From assembly GCA_965153355.1 (NCBI GenBank), contig OZ231128.1, positions 6,324,001-6,388,000 of the forward strand: a stretch of DNA of 64,000 bases, written 5' to 3'. Under the pieces are notes generated by a model, which saw nothing but the letters and a program-made list of their open reading frames with translations, ran no database searches and was not told where the DNA came from. How positions within the stretch are numbered: position 1 is the first letter of the stretch; each line of letters opens with the position of its first letter. The position numbers and the translations under genes were made by a program. Source of the DNA: Flaccisagitta enflata (taxonomy: Eukaryota; Chaetognatha; Sagittoidea; Aphragmophora). Positions 35,349 to 47,419 of this stretch are shown here, in pieces.

Positions 35349-36218
35349 CAGCGGCGTGGGGCAGAAAAATGGGCAGGGGCGTCAGGCCCCAATCTGTGTC
35401 CGACTCAATACTTTCTCCGACTCACTATGTAATTGCTTTTATTCACATAATAGTAAAAAAAAAGTGGGTGAATAATATTTAGTTTAATCATTGCAGGGGA
35501 GGGATGCAGGAATCAATACAGAGAAAAAAACAGTTGAGATATCATTTGATAGTCGAATAGAAAGTAAATTACAAAATAGAAAAAAAAATCACAAAATAGA
35601 AAAAAAATTATAAAATACAAAAAAATTTGTTAGGATAAAAAAAATATTTTAAGGATAATAAAAAAATGTATAAAGAATACTAAAAAAAAAATATCAAAAA
35701 ATAAAAAGAGATGAAAAAAATCTATGAATGAAAAAGTGTTGAATTTAAAAATTAAAAAAAGAGGTAAATTTTTCTTCTTCAATATTTTGATAAAATTCAA
35801 TAATTGAAATAATTTACTGATCTTAGCCTGTGTGCCTCCCCTGGCCATATTTCCCTGAGGGGAATCTATTTCAATAACATTCGATATTCATTTCCACTCA
35901 TTTTTATAGAGTGTTTTTAGCATTTTTTTTAAAACTGGCTTTGTATCTACAGTGACTCAAATCTATTATTACTAGTGTCAGCACAGTTTCTCAGGGTCAA
36001 CAGGACAAAACCTTACTTTCTTTCCAACTTTTTTCTTCTTCCATTACTTTTTTTTCTTTCTCTTACTTTCATATTTCTCAGAGTCAACAAGACAAACGAC
36101 CTTATTTTTTTCCGTACTTTCTTTCCTCTCCCATTTCTTTCTTCTTTCTTTCTTTCTCTTTCTTTTTTTTTTTTATTATTGTCTTTTTTCTTTCTATCTT
36201 TCTTTTTTTTTATCTTTT

Positions 36219-36264
<46 letters not shown>

Positions 36265-36490
36265 TTTTTTTTTTCTCTCTCTCTATTTGTTTATCTATCT
36301 ATCTATCTTTCTTACCTTCTTTCTTACTCCGTAAAACCTTTTTTCTCAGTCTCATTTGTTTTTTTTCTTTTTTTAACCTCTTTTTTTTTTGAACAATTGT
36401 ATCAGACTGCCATCTGTGTCCGACTGCTATCTGTGTCCGAGTGTAGGGGCGTCAGCTGACGCCCCTGACGCCTCTCCTCCTACGCCGCTG
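35349..36490. mobile_element. 1.14-kb non-autonomous hAT element (CAGCGGCGT termini)
   Basis: Ends CAGCGGCGTGGGG and (inverted) CAGCGGCGTAGGA, flanked by ATTGCGAT / CTTGCGAT (7 of 8 identical). GGGGCGTCAGG blocks and 'ctgtgtccgact' words lie just inside both ends. The centre is A-rich on the left and (TTTC)/(TATC) low-complexity on the right; no transposase. Confidence 0.78.
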
Positions 36491-36525
36491 CTTGCGATCT
36501 TTGTAATGAGTGTTTTTTTCTATCT

Positions 36526-36805
36526 TTTTAGATGCGTCCTCGCATCTCTAAAATAGGCTCCGTCCGTCGGTTGGTCGGTCGGTTAGTTGGTCGGTCGGGT
36601 AACAGATTCATTAAAACGTCAAATTCATGCATTTTTTCAACAGAAAAGTGGTCCTGACCTAGTAAAACAAGCATACATCTACTAAATCCTTCAATAAATC
36701 ATTTATTCATTCAAAAATGACATTCATTCTTAAAAAAAAAACATTCATTCATAGAAAACATTCATTCAAAGAGGACGCATCGTTGGCCAACTTGGCCTTT
36801 TTTGT
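36526..36805 (-). mobile_element. Helentron-like element, AGATGCG stem class
   Basis: TTTTTAGATGCGTCCTCGCATCT gives a hairpin AGATGCG/CGCATCT, followed by a GTCGGTTGGTCGG core and a head 'gaggacgcatcgttggccaa' + CTTGGCC. The head again repeats the stem word (GATGCGTCC/GGACGCATC). Confidence 0.6.
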
Positions 36806-36847
36806 ACATAATTTCCTTGATGGTTCAGTACTTTGATTCATATTTAG

Positions 36848-37045
36848 TTGCGGACACGCAACTCTATAGGAGGCTTTGTCCGTCTGTCGGTCCGTCGGTC
36901 CATCACGCTCTAATTGTCATGCTCAAGTTAACAAGGCTAAGTAGGCCAATAAGGTGCGACGTGCGGATCGTCGAACGAATGCGTTACCCGACATACCGAC
37001 AGACGGACACAGCCAGATATAGAGGTGCTTTGTCGCACCTAAAAA
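36848..37045. mobile_element. Two abutting Helentron-like elements
   Basis: A reversed A-type tail (AGTTGCGGACACGCAACT hairpin plus GTCCGTCTGTCGG core, 36848-36928) is followed by a complete forward subfamily B copy (36929-37045, AACAAGGCTAAGTAGGCC to GTCGCACCTAAAAA). The A head resumes at 37130-37190 ('gatgccccagcccaccc', 'acgatattgtgaccc'), so the B copy probably inserted into the A copy. Confidence 0.55.
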
Positions 37046-37572
37046 CGCAAAAAACGCGTATTTATAATGCTGCCGTTGGAATTGTGTGTGTGAGTGTGTT
37101 GGAGGGGGGTTGGGAGTATGGTTGGGGCGAAGCTTGGGGTTGGATGCCCCAGCCCACCCGTTCGCCACGATATTGTGACCCTTCGTTACTTGTTTTAATC
37201 GTGCTGGGCGGAAACTTCAGGAGACATTGCCCCGAAAAAGTTTTTCCTATCCATTCGAGCAGAGGGAACATGGAAACTGATTGAACAATAGGTGAGTAGA
37301 AGAATGCAATAGCTTAATGGTCATAGTATCGATTTCCATCATGTTCTCTAGTTTGAAGTATAGATTATAGAATGAGATTTTTACTAGTTCACATCATAAT
37401 GACTATTTTGGTTCCACTTATTACATCCGAGGCTTCACGCTTGGTAAGATATAATCCTGAAAAAACAAAATCCAATTCTGAAGCTGCCTTACACCGTGCT
37501 TAAACAGAAAAGGCAGATTTAGCATTCAGATTTTCAGAGAATGTTTCACCTCGTATTCTATAATAGAAAAAT

Positions 37573-37807
37573 ATGAGATTAAACCCCGAGCCAACCTAAG
37601 TCAACCCCAAGTAAACCCCGAGCAAACCCCGAGCTTAAGGTTGCTTGGGGTTGCTTGGGGTTGGCTTTGGGTTGGCTCAGAATTGTCGCTAGTAAATAAT
37701 TGAAAAATTTCTGTCAATCCCGAGCAAACCCCGAGCTTTGGTTGCTTGGGGTTTACTCAGGGTTCAACCCCAAGCAACCCCGAGCAACCCCGGGGGTTTA
37801 ATCTCAC
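37573..37807. repeat. 235-bp palindromic element of AACCCCGAGC words
   Basis: Ends GAGATTAAACCCCGAG and (inverted) GAGATTAAACCCCCGG. The interior alternates 'aaccccgagcaaaccccgag' with its complement 'ttgcttggggttgcttgggg'. Strong hairpin potential; no coding. Confidence 0.65.
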
Positions 37808-37869
37808 CCCAGATTACGGGGTGTGTTTGAAATTATGATATGTGACTTGTCATACGATAAAGATGTTTT

Positions 37870-38494
37870 GCACACGGAATCTACTCTATAAGAGGCTTTG
37901 TCCGTCCGTCTATCTGTCGACCCGTCCGTCTGTCCATCGCTCCGTCCGTCCGTCCGTGCATCGGTCCGTGAGCACGAGTCGAAAAATGGGAAAACGAGCG
38001 GTTTAGAACCCTTTTGAGTCTGTGTAGGAAAAAGGGATGGGTGGGGCTTTGGGTGTGGATGGGGTTTAGCCCGCCCCTGCCCACCCGTCTGCAACGATGT
38101 TGTGACCCCGCGTCACTTGTTTATATTTATGCCACCTTCAGTTGCCAGAAGGTGCTGAGATACAAAAACGGGAACAGGAGTTGGAAAAAGCTGCGGCAAT
38201 TTGGTTGAAAATTGTGCAGTCATCCGATTTCATGTCTTCATCACCACAAAGTGAGTTATATGCCACGTTTGGGTGTGTCAGTATGCATACGTATTTTTGA
38301 TCGATATCAGGGAGTGTTAACAAAAGAATTCAAAGACATTTAGCATTTTTAGTTACGGACACGCAACTCTAGACCTCGCCGTGTCGGTCGGTAGGTCGGT
38401 AGATCCGTCCATCACATTTTTTAATTCCGTGTGGTTTTTGCATTACAGCTCTTGCCCAACCATCCCTGGATTGCCGTGTATCCGGCCTTTTTTC
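37870..38494 (-). mobile_element. Helentron-like elements, two reversed copies
   Basis: 37870-38110 has a degenerate hairpin region, a GTCC-rich core and the variant head 'cctgcccacccgtctgcaac' + GATGTTGTGACC. 38348-38494 has hairpin AGTTACGGACACGCAACT, core GTCGGTCGGTAGG and head ending GTGTATCCGGCCTT. Confidence 0.5.
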
Positions 38495-38512
38495 ATTTCA
38501 TTCATCTTCCGT

Positions 38513-40237
38513 TTTTAGTCGCGTGCACGCGACTCTACAACCCACTTTGTCCGTCGGTCTGTCGGTCGGTCTGTCGGTTGGTCTGTCACACTTTACTTTT
38601 TTTATCAATTTTATTTCTTTAAGTCATTTTTAGTCATTCTAAGTCATTCAAAGTCATTCTAAGTCATTCTAAGTCATTTTAAGTCATTTTAAGTCATTTT
38701 AAGTCAATTTGAGTCATTATTGTCATTTTAGTCAATATAGTCCTTTTCATCAATTTAAGTCATTCTAAGTCATTTTAAGTTATTTTAAGTCATTTCAAGT
38801 GATTATAAGTCATTTCAAGTGATTTCAAGGCATTTTAAGTCATTTTAAGTCATTATTGTCATTTTAGTCAATATAATCCTTTTCATCGTTTTAAGTCATT
38901 TTAAGTCATTTTAAGTCATTTAATGTCATTATAAGTCTTTATAAGTCATTATAAGTCATTTTAAATCATTTTAAGTCATTTTAAGTCATTTTAAGTCATT
39001 TTTAGTCATTCTAAGCCCTAAGTCCTCAGTCATTTTAATCATTTTAGTCAATATAGTCATTTCACTTTTTATTTATATGATTATAGGTAATTATAGGTAA
39101 TTATGAAATTTTTGGTAATCATAGGTAATTATTGGTCATTATGCAATGATAGGTAATCATAGGTCATATAAGGTAATCATAGGCCATTAAAGGTGATTAT
39201 AGGTCATTATATAATTATAGGTAATAATAGGTCAGTATGTAATCATAGGTAATTATAGGTAGTTAAAAGTCATTATAGGTAATTATAGGTAATTATAGGT
39301 CATTATGTACTTATAGGTCATTATAGGTCATTAAGCAATTATTGGTCATTATTGGTAATAATAGGTCATTATGTAATTATAGATAATTATAGGTGATTAA
39401 AGGTAATTATAGATCATTATAGGTAATTATAGGTCATTATGTAATTTTAGGTAACTATAGGTCATCATAGGTAATTATAGGTATTTATAGGTAATTGTAG
39501 GTTGTTATGAAATTATGGGTAAATTCAGGTAATCAAAGGTCATAAAAGGTAATTATAGGTCATTATAGGTAGTTATACGTCAATAGACAATTATAGATAA
39601 TTATAGGTCATTATTTAATCATAGGTAATTATAGCTAGTCATAGGTAATTATAGGTAATTATAGGTCATTATGCAATTATAGGTAATTATAGCTAATCAT
39701 AGGTAATTATAGGTAATTATAGGTCATTATGCAATTATAGGTAATTATAGGTAATCATAGGTCACTTTGTTATTATAGGAAATTATGGGTAATTATGAGT
39801 AATCATAGGTCATAATAGGTAATTATTGGTCCATATGTGATTATAGGTAATTATAGGTCTTTATAGGTACGTATAGGTCATTATTTAATCATGGGTAATT
39901 ATAGGTAATTATAGGTAATTATAGGTAATCATAGGTCATTATAGGAAATTATAGGTCATTATGTTATTAGAGGTAATTATGGGTAATCATACATCATTAT
40001 AGGTAATTATTGGTCCATATGTAAGTATAGGTAATCATTAGTCTTTATAAGTACTTATAGGTCATTATTTAATTTGGGTAAAGTTAGGTAATTATAGGTC
40101 ATTATAGGCATTTATAGGTCAACAGGAAATTATAGTCATTATCGTCATTACAGGAAATAAAGTACTCAAATAATTAGGCGATTATGTAATTAAGTGAGTC
40201 TCGCACGCGACTTATAGGTGTTGGCCTTGTTTTAGCA
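38513..40237 (-). mobile_element. Helentron-like element expanded by a 1.6-kb internal array
   Basis: Begins TTTTTAGTCGCGTGCACGCGACT (perfect hairpin), GTCGGTCTGTCGG core, 'cacactttac', and ends 'cgcacgcgacttataggtgt' + TGGCCTTGTT. Between core and head lie two simple arrays: AAGTCATTTT units (~38613-39060) and ATAGGTAATT / ATAGGTCATT units (~39070-40190). The 30489-30712 copy has the same order with only a few units, so the array grew inside the element. Confidence 0.7.
38613..40190. repeat. Two adjoining ~10-bp arrays
   Basis: First ~450 bp of (AAGTCATTTT)n, then ~1.1 kb of (ATAGGTAATT)n with interspersed 'cattatgtaatt'. The change-over at ~39060-39080 passes through 'tatttatatgattataggta'. 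Confidence 0.9.
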
Positions 40238-41069
40238 AAAAGAGACTGTTAAATATGTATATATACTTCCAGCATCTGCACCCAGTTCTGGTGAAAAAAA
40301 GACCCATGACTTTTATAGAATAGATTTGTTATTGTCTCTTTGTCATCAGAGAAAAACTGTCGTAAATTCTTGGAAACGACAATAACAAAGAAGTGGTACC
40401 CAGTTACAAGGCTCACACTTTATCAGTCATTAAGAATTAAGCTTCCCAAGCCTTGAGAAAAGTATAAATATTTGCGCAAATTAATGCTGAGATATTTTCT
40501 ACATTCCTGTTTCAAAATACAAGCTAGAAACAAAAAGGATCTGACCTCAGAAATGAGGCTTAATTCAGCTGAAAATGTACAACTAAAAAAGCGAGATGTA
40601 CAACTTTGGTGATAAATGAACAACTTTTACCTTGTTGCAATTAGAATTAGCACTAGGATATGCAGGCGTTTAAATCTAATTAAGTTAATGAGCAATAGGT
40701 TGGACGAAGAACCACGATCTCGGAAATCTATCTTGCTTGTATCAGTGAGGCATTCAGGGACATGTACAAGGAAATTCTATCAAGTTTTAGGGCCACAGAG
40801 TAAGAATAACTGTGGTCGTGCCACCCCCCCCCCCTTCTCCAGCTCATTTTTTTTTTGTGCATTTTCTTTAGTTGATTAATTACCGGCAAAACGGCCAAAT
40901 TCAATTTTCCATGACTTCCCCTTGTAGAGTAGTAGCAGGGATACAGGAGAAAGGATTTAGAGGGTCCCAGGGGCATTTGGGCAGGGGCAGTTTAGCCCAA
41001 AAGACTCAAAATGGCCAAAAATCCTTAGAATTGATTTTTTTTCTGTGGTCCTAAAGTGCAGCCGCATGC

Positions 41070-41230
41070 CTTTTTAGTCGCGGACTCGCAACTGTACACC
41101 GTGCCCTGCCAGTCGGTCCATAGGTTCATCTGTCCATCCATTGGTCACATTTTTGAATTGCCGGCGGTGTTTGCATTACTGCCCCTGCCCAGCCATCTGC
41201 GACAGTCCTGCTGCATATCTGGCAGGCTTG
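41070..41230 (-). mobile_element. Helentron-like element, subfamily A
   Basis: Hairpin AGTCGCGGACTCGCAACT (one mismatched pair), core CGGTCCATAGG, head 'ctgcccagccatctgcgaca' and GCATATCTGGC; the final CTTGTT is diverged. Confidence 0.5.
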
Positions 41231-41376
41231 CATTACATTTCATAAAATTTCCTACTTAATCTTGGAATCAGTTATGATGTCAACAGGTATACAGTTAAAA
41301 TATTTCAGTAAATTGTATTGATAACATGAAGTGACCAATAAGAGTCGATGTTGTAGTTATTTGGACCAACCATATA

Positions 41377-41740
41377 CAGTGAGGCTCATAAAAAAGTTTC
41401 CAGTTTTGTCATTAATATTTTGCAGGTTTTATTAACGATGAAAGCAATTCATCAGTATGATTATTGTAGGATTTTTTATTTTCTTCAATTTGAGTCTAAT
41501 CCTAGATTTCTAGCTCTTTCCGTTTAGGCGTGACATTGATTTAAAGGAGTACATCTCAAAATTGCCTTTAGAAAAAGGAGCAAAAAATTGTGATATTTTG
41601 CCTTATAGAAAACATGACTAGTTAACTTTAAACTTATGTTATTTGAAAATGAATCAAGCATGGATTTTAATTGTTTAAAGTGGCTACAATTGAAATAACT
41701 AGCTTCTAAACTGCTGGAAACTTTTTTATGCGCTGCACTG
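41377..41740. mobile_element. 364-bp Tc1/mariner-like MITE (CAGTG termini)
   Basis: Ends CAGTGAGGCTCATAAAAAAG and (inverted) CAGTGCAGCGCATAAAAAAG, each continuing TTTCCAG, flanked by TA. CAGTG ends with TA sites are typical of Tc1-like transposons. No frame inside except short spurious ones. Confidence 0.88.
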
Positions 41741-41828
41741 TAAGTCACTTATTAATCAGGTCATCAACTTGATGATCAATACAATCCAACAATTTCTTAA
41801 CTCCTCCTGTTTCAGTTACCTAGCGTTC

Positions 41829-42570
41829 CTTTTTAGTCGCGGACACGCGACTCTACACCTTGCCGTGTCGGTTTGTCCGTCCGTTGGTCCGTCCGTTGGT
41901 CCATCGGTAACATTTTTGAAATGCGAGTGGAAATTGTCTAACCGCCCCTGTCGAACCATCCGCGACTGTCCTGCTGTGTATCTGGCCTTGTTTTATTCTC
42001 CTTTCTCCTTTTTTAGTCGGGTGCACGCGACTCTATGACCCACTCTGTCCATGTGTTGGTCCGTCCGTTGGTTGGTCCGTTGGTCCGTCAGGCTTAGCTT
42101 ATTTTCGCCGTCTTTTTAAGTCATTTTAAATCATTTTATAATTTGTCTTTTAGTCTTGACGACTGCACGTGACTATCAAAGGCGAGAGTCTCATGATTCT
42201 AGTTATATTTTTTATTTCTTAACACTCCAATTTTAACATAATCAAATATAATAAAATATACAACTATTGATCCAATGACAGCAAGCGTTATTCCAGCGGA
42301 CCCTCCGCTCTTCTAGGAAAACTTACTTAGAGGTGTTGGCCTTGTTTCTTATTTCTTTTTTCAATTTGTTTCCTCTTCTTCTTCCTCTTTTTAGTTGCGG
42401 ACACACAACCCTATAAAAGGCTTTGTCCGTCTATCTGTTGGTCTGTTGGTGTGTAATGATTTAGTCAAAAAACCGGGAAAACTAGTGTATTAGATACTTT
42501 TTATGTATGCTTGAGGTGTAGATGGGGGTTGGAAGCCCCTGCCCACCCGTCCGCAACAATATTGTGACCC
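41829..42570 (-). mobile_element. Three consecutive Helentron-like elements
   Basis: 41829-41993: hairpin AGTCGCGGACACGCGACT, core GTCCGTCCGTTGG, head CTGGCCTTGTT. 42012-42346: hairpin AGTCGGGTGCACGCGACT, GTCCGTTGG core, short AAGTCATTTT array, then ~180 bp of unrelated sequence before 'aggtgttggccttgtt'. 42389-42570: AGTTGCGGACACACAACC hairpin and variant head 'cctgcccacccgtccgcaac'. Confidence 0.5.
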
Positions 42571-42574
42571 CTCA

Positions 42575-42860
42575 GGATCAGGGCTGAAATCTACCCTCTC
42601 AGGCCTTGAATCTGCTTTGTCAGGCCTTGAATTTGCCCTCTCTGGCCTAAAATCTGCTCTCTCAGGTCTGAAATCTGCTCTCTCAGGCCCGCTCCGGCCT
42701 TAGATCTGCCCTCTCAAGGCATGAGAGGGTAGATTTCAGCCTTGAGAGAAAAGATTTCAGGCCTGAGGAGACGGACGGACAGACAGATGGACAGAGGGAC
42801 GAATGAACAAACGGAAGGGCCAATGAAAGTCCCCAATGTTCTAAAGGACTTAGGGAACAA
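42575..42860. mobile_element. Decayed subfamily C cassette
   Basis: Inverted 21-bp units (CAGGCCTTGAATCTGC / GAGAGGGTAGATTTCAG), then GGACGGACAGACAG and a mutated right arm 'gtccccaatgttctaaagga'. Confidence 0.45.
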
Positions 42861-43303
42861 GTGTATTAGACCCTTTTTCGGAAGATTATTCAATTAGAAA
42901 TTGAGAAAATTCACATGGTAGAAGATGGGCCTAAGAGTAAAGGGGGGGGCGTGGCACGACCACAATTTCGTCCACTCCATGGTCTTAACACTTGATAGTA
43001 GCTCTTAGTAAGTGATTCTGAACTCATCACTGATATAAGCCAGACAGATTTCCAAAATCGTGGATCTTTGTCCAACCTAATGAGCAATGATATTGGTACA
43101 AAATCATCAACACAGCAATATACAAATTAGCGGCAAAAAAAGGGTTTTAAAAAAATGGAAGATAAATAAAATTTGACAAAATAAAAATGCAAAATGCCTT
43201 AAAATCTAATACCCCTTACTGTCTGAGGTTGATAGTCTCATTAAAAAAACTTTTGCAAATTGACACACCCGAATGCCACGTAGCTGGGCGCATCTCATGC
43301 TTA

Positions 43304-43607
43304 CCGTATTTTCTCTATTTAGCGCCCCGAGCGCTTTTGAAATTATAAATTCCAAGTTATAGATTGCTGCAAAAAATATTGCTTTTCTGCTAAAGTCAAT
43401 TTTTTATAACATTTTAGAATCATATTCTCAACATAATTTACAAGAAAATATTAAAATTTACATTGAAAAAATTAAATTAATAATAAAAAAAATTTAGATT
43501 TATCACTCAAATTTCTCCTATGATTTTTTTATCTAACCCTACTCTGTGCAGTGAAAAAAGGGAGGGGGGCGCTAAATCCAGGGGGGCGATAAATAGAGTA
43601 AATACGG
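43304..43607. mobile_element. 304-bp MITE (CCGTATTT termini, TA flanks)
   Basis: Ends CCGTATTTTCTCTATTTAGC(GCCCC) and (inverted) CCGTATTTACTCTATTTATC(GCCCC), flanked by TA on both sides. The interior is AT-rich with no frame. Confidence 0.8.
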
Positions 43608-44505
43608 TATTTGGTAGCCACCGGGAGTGGGATCGATTCGACTATGTTATTTTTTTGTCAACCAAAACTTCAATATTCCGGTAACTTTCTGTAATTTTTT
43701 TCTAGGAGACAAAATCAGAGATGTGATTGAAAGCCGTTCACCTTATTGATTTTCTCCCTGCAGCTTAGTGCAGCAGGCCTTTTAAACATTGTCTTTTCAT
43801 ATGCAAAGTCTATGGGACTAATTTGCATAAGCATATGCATCTTATTAGCTTCCAAATTTCACAACATGTTAGGTGATGGTAGTAGATGTTGTTTGGAAGG
43901 AACAGTCTCAGTTTCAGACCAAATTTCGCATTTTTAAGGGGAGATAATGACGATTTTACTGAAAACAAAAATAAATTGGCCAATAATCATTAAATAAAGT
44001 GCAATTGACCATATTTGCTAACATCTGTTTAAGAAAAAATTGCTTGATAACATCTTGATAGATACATATGAGCACATCGCAACCAAAAAAATGGTAAAAA
44101 ATACGTTTTTGATGTTTGACTACTCCTGGCTATATATGGCCTGTCACTGTCAGATAGGTTAAGAAACTGTGGCCTCGCATTGGTTGACAATTGGCCATTG
44201 CACAGTCAAGTGAGTCAACCTTGACAAAGTCAGGTTGTTGCAGTCGGCGAATCGGACCTGCCACCTAGGCTCATGAGTTGGACAACACTAATTTAAAACA
44301 CCACTCGCTTTGTAACAAAAATACATACATACGAAATTATCGGGCATTGTCAGGTCAAATATTCAAATTGATAACATTCGAAACCTTCCCCAGGACTTCA
44401 ACTGAAAGCTTTTGTAGAATGATTTGAATTAGAAGGAAAATTTTTAGCTTGTCTAGATGTGCATACATCCAATTATATATTATATCGACAAACCATTTCT
44501 TCCAG

Positions 44506-44774
44506 AACACCACAGATCTGACCTTGGTGAATCGACAAGTTACAATATCAACTCGAGCGATCAGCGAAGCCATGACAACAGCCACGACGGCAACAATAAC
44601 ATTAACAGAGCCAAAAGCGTTGACAACAACAACAACAACAACCACAACAACAACAACAACAACAACAGACTAGAAAATGATGGTGATGAAATTGATTGGG
44701 AAGGAATTGTTTTGGAAAATGAATTCAGGGAATTTCTTGCACAAAGACTTAAACATGACGAGAACCTTGATTGA
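44506..44774 (+). CDS. Candidate terminal exon with poly-Asn tract
   Basis: After a good acceptor (aaaccatttcttccag) an 89-codon frame runs to TGA: a Ser/Asp/Asn-rich start, an (AAC)n-encoded poly-Asn/His tract, and an acidic, non-repetitive end (LENDGDEIDWEGIVLENE, FREFLAQRLKHDENLD). The complex C-terminal portion is what argues for a real exon rather than a microsatellite frame. No upstream exon of the same gene was recognised, and the incoming phase would be 1. Confidence 0.35.
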
Positions 44775-45052
44775 TGGCAAAAGATGGCTTCTTATGGGAT
44801 CGCACTATCTTGTTCTAATGTTCTAATAGATGATGATGTTCGTATGTTTTGTGCAAAACCAGCATTGAGAAAAATCAAGGCTTACAAATACATCAATGTT
44901 TCGTTTGTTTAGCGGACCTGAGTTTGATACTACTTAAAGGAGCTACAAGGCGCAATCCCCAATCTTTTTCGCGCCTTCAACGACCCAAAGATATTCCCCA
45001 ATTCAATAGTCTAAACAAGCTTGCATATCCTAACTTAGGGACGTCGGGTACC

Positions 45053-45671
45053 CACAGTGGGCCTTAACTGGGTATGAGTTTAAAAAAATCCCCACTGGTA
45101 GTGACTGGCATTAATAGGTATAATTTATAGTGCAGAATTGATGTAAACCCTTAAAAAAAAATTTCCCTTGAAAATTTTTGCAAAAATCGTTAAAAAGTAT
45201 CAATTTTTGTATATATTTACATATAGATCTCAAAGATATATCAGTTTCAATGTTCTGACTGAAGATTCACATTCCTGATGAAATTTCCAATCATTTGATA
45301 GGTCACACTATATACTTTCATGAAAAAATAAGATTTTCATTTTTTAAGCCACCATTACAGAGAAAGCAACGGTGGCTTGAAATATAAAAATTTTATTTTT
45401 TCATGAAAGTATATAGTGTGACCTATCAAATGATTGGAAATTTCACCAGGAATGTAAATCTTGAGTCAGAATTTTGAAATTAAAATGTCCTTGAGATCTA
45501 TTTGTAAATATATGCAAAAATTGATACTTTTTAGCAATTTTTGCAAAAATTTTTAAGGGAAATTTTTTTTTAAGAGTTTATATCAATTCTGCACTATAAG
45601 TTGTACCTACTCATACAAGTCATTACCATTGGGGATTTTTTTGAACTCATACCTGGTTAAGGCCCACTGTG
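45053..45671. repeat. 619-bp palindromic foldback element
   Basis: Ends CACAGTGGGCCTTAACTGGG and (inverted) CACAGTGGGCCTTAACCAGG; arms of ~300 bp pair along nearly their whole length around a centre at ~45365 (AAGCCACCATTACAG / GCAACGGTGGCTT). Flanked by TACC on both sides, a possible 4-bp duplication. No coding capacity. Confidence 0.72.
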
Positions 45672-46308
45672 TACCGCTGTACTGCTGACCATCTAACGCT
45701 TTTGTAACTATTCTCATCTGCCTTTGGGATTTAAATTTGGTCGGATAAACGGCTAATAAGTAGTAGATTGGGGGTGGGCAGGGGCAGTAATGCGTGAAGG
45801 CGAGGACAGTTTAGTAGTGCAACAAGGCAGGGGCTGTAATACCCAAAAACCACTATTTCAGGCTGATTTGGCGTTATCCAAAGTTATCATATGGACAGAT
45901 GGACCTACCTGCGGACACGCCCTCTTATAGCATGTACTAGTACCAGAAATAACTACTAACTAGTACTACCTAGTTCAAACGTTTAGTCCATCTTATTCCT
46001 AAATTTGAGTGAGAGGTAAGGGACCAAAAAGCACATCTCTTCAATTAGTTTATGGGGCGCACCGCCGGCACCGTTTTCTCCTACCTTACCCTATAAGAAG
46101 TAGAGCTATTATTCAATATTTAGTCGCGTGCTACGCGACTCTACACCCCGCTTTGTCCGTCAGTTGGTCGGTTACTCGGTTACACTACTTTTTTTTTTTT
46201 TTTGACCGCATTGCTCCTGCCCAAATGCCCTGGTGAGCTCAAATATGGCCCCTGCCCACCCGCACGCGACTGGGGTAGCCGTGACTAGCCGTGTATCCGG
46301 CCTTGTTA
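45672..46308. mobile_element. Cassette head fragment and Helentron-like elements
   Basis: 45680-45715 is a reversed subfamily D head (CCATCTAACGCTTTTGTAAC). 45740-45920 is a decayed forward A copy with 'tcggataaacggctaat' and 'ggacacgccctcttatag'. 46119-46308 is a full reversed A copy: hairpin AGTCGCGTGCTACGCGACT, core GTCAGTTGGTCGG, head CGTGTATCCGGCCTTGTT. Confidence 0.5.
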
Positions 46309-46319
46309 GGTAAGCAAAG

Positions 46320-47410
46320 AGTTCAGAAATGACTAGGTAGCGCAAACTAGTTTTGCTGAATATTGAAATTCAATCTTCATAACAAAAATTCCTATAAAAA
46401 TACTCACGACTCGGATAAAAAGCTGGTTGTTGATTGCATTACGAAAAATTTACGCAATATTCACAAGTGAAAGAGCCATGTTCTCGTTTTAAAGAGAAAT
46501 AAATAGAATGTGCCTCTTTTTTTTTTCTTGTAATAAATTTTTCATGTGATCAGAATCCCAAAACAAGCAAGTAATAATTCATTCCATTACCATGCGCATT
46601 GATATAAAAAAAACGCATTTTTGTTCTTCACTTTCTAAATAATGAAAAAAAAAATATTCCAGACGGTTTAAAAGACATTCAAAAGAGCTTCTTGTGCATA
46701 TTTTTGGCATTAATCTCATATTTTAGTGTAGTCTAGCGAAAGATTTACTGTATAAGTTTTTTCAGGCCTTAACTTAGGAGAAATATGGTATCTTTACAAA
46801 AATAATTGATGCTAGGAAGATGAGATTGGTCAAAAGTGAATGATCATACAAAAACTGTCAAATATATTCCATGAATTTTCTTAGGTTAAATGGTTTCTAA
46901 TATCGACGAAGTAAGCATTTAATGCGTCTTTTTTTTTTAAATGCGTGGTACAACACTTCACAAATCACAATCAAATAGAACTGCCCCTATCTAACGGACG
47001 CGCTAAAGAGATAAAAGATGGACTATTTCAATTTTCAAAAGAACAAAAAATATAGCGTTTTTAAAAACACTACTACCATAAAATTCAGTACATCCGGGAG
47101 CATGGCAGGCACAGAAAACCATAATTCTGGAAAAGGATGAATTACAAAATTCTTAATCAATCTGGAAGGCACTTCTTAAAAAAAGCTTCAAAATTACAGT
47201 CCCCGACTGGGGACTGCAATTTTTGAAGCTTTTTCGTTGCGTAAACGCAACTCGATGAGATACACGACAAGACAGCAATTTCAAGAAAAAAAGAAAAAAA
47301 ATATTCAATATTGTTTTAATGATGACAAATCTTAATAATGATAACAATAGTGGATGATGATGATGACAACAGTGAATGATAATGACAACAAAAATCTAAG
47401 AAAAAAATAT
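46320..47410. other. Gene-poor AT-rich stretch
   Basis: No exon recognised. A short palindrome 'acagtccccgactggggact' occurs at ~47198-47218 next to an AGTTGCG-type word (gttgcgtaaacgcaact, 47236-47252), a hairpin resembling the Helentron-like tails. Confidence 0.4.
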
Positions 47411-47419
47411 TCAAAAAAA

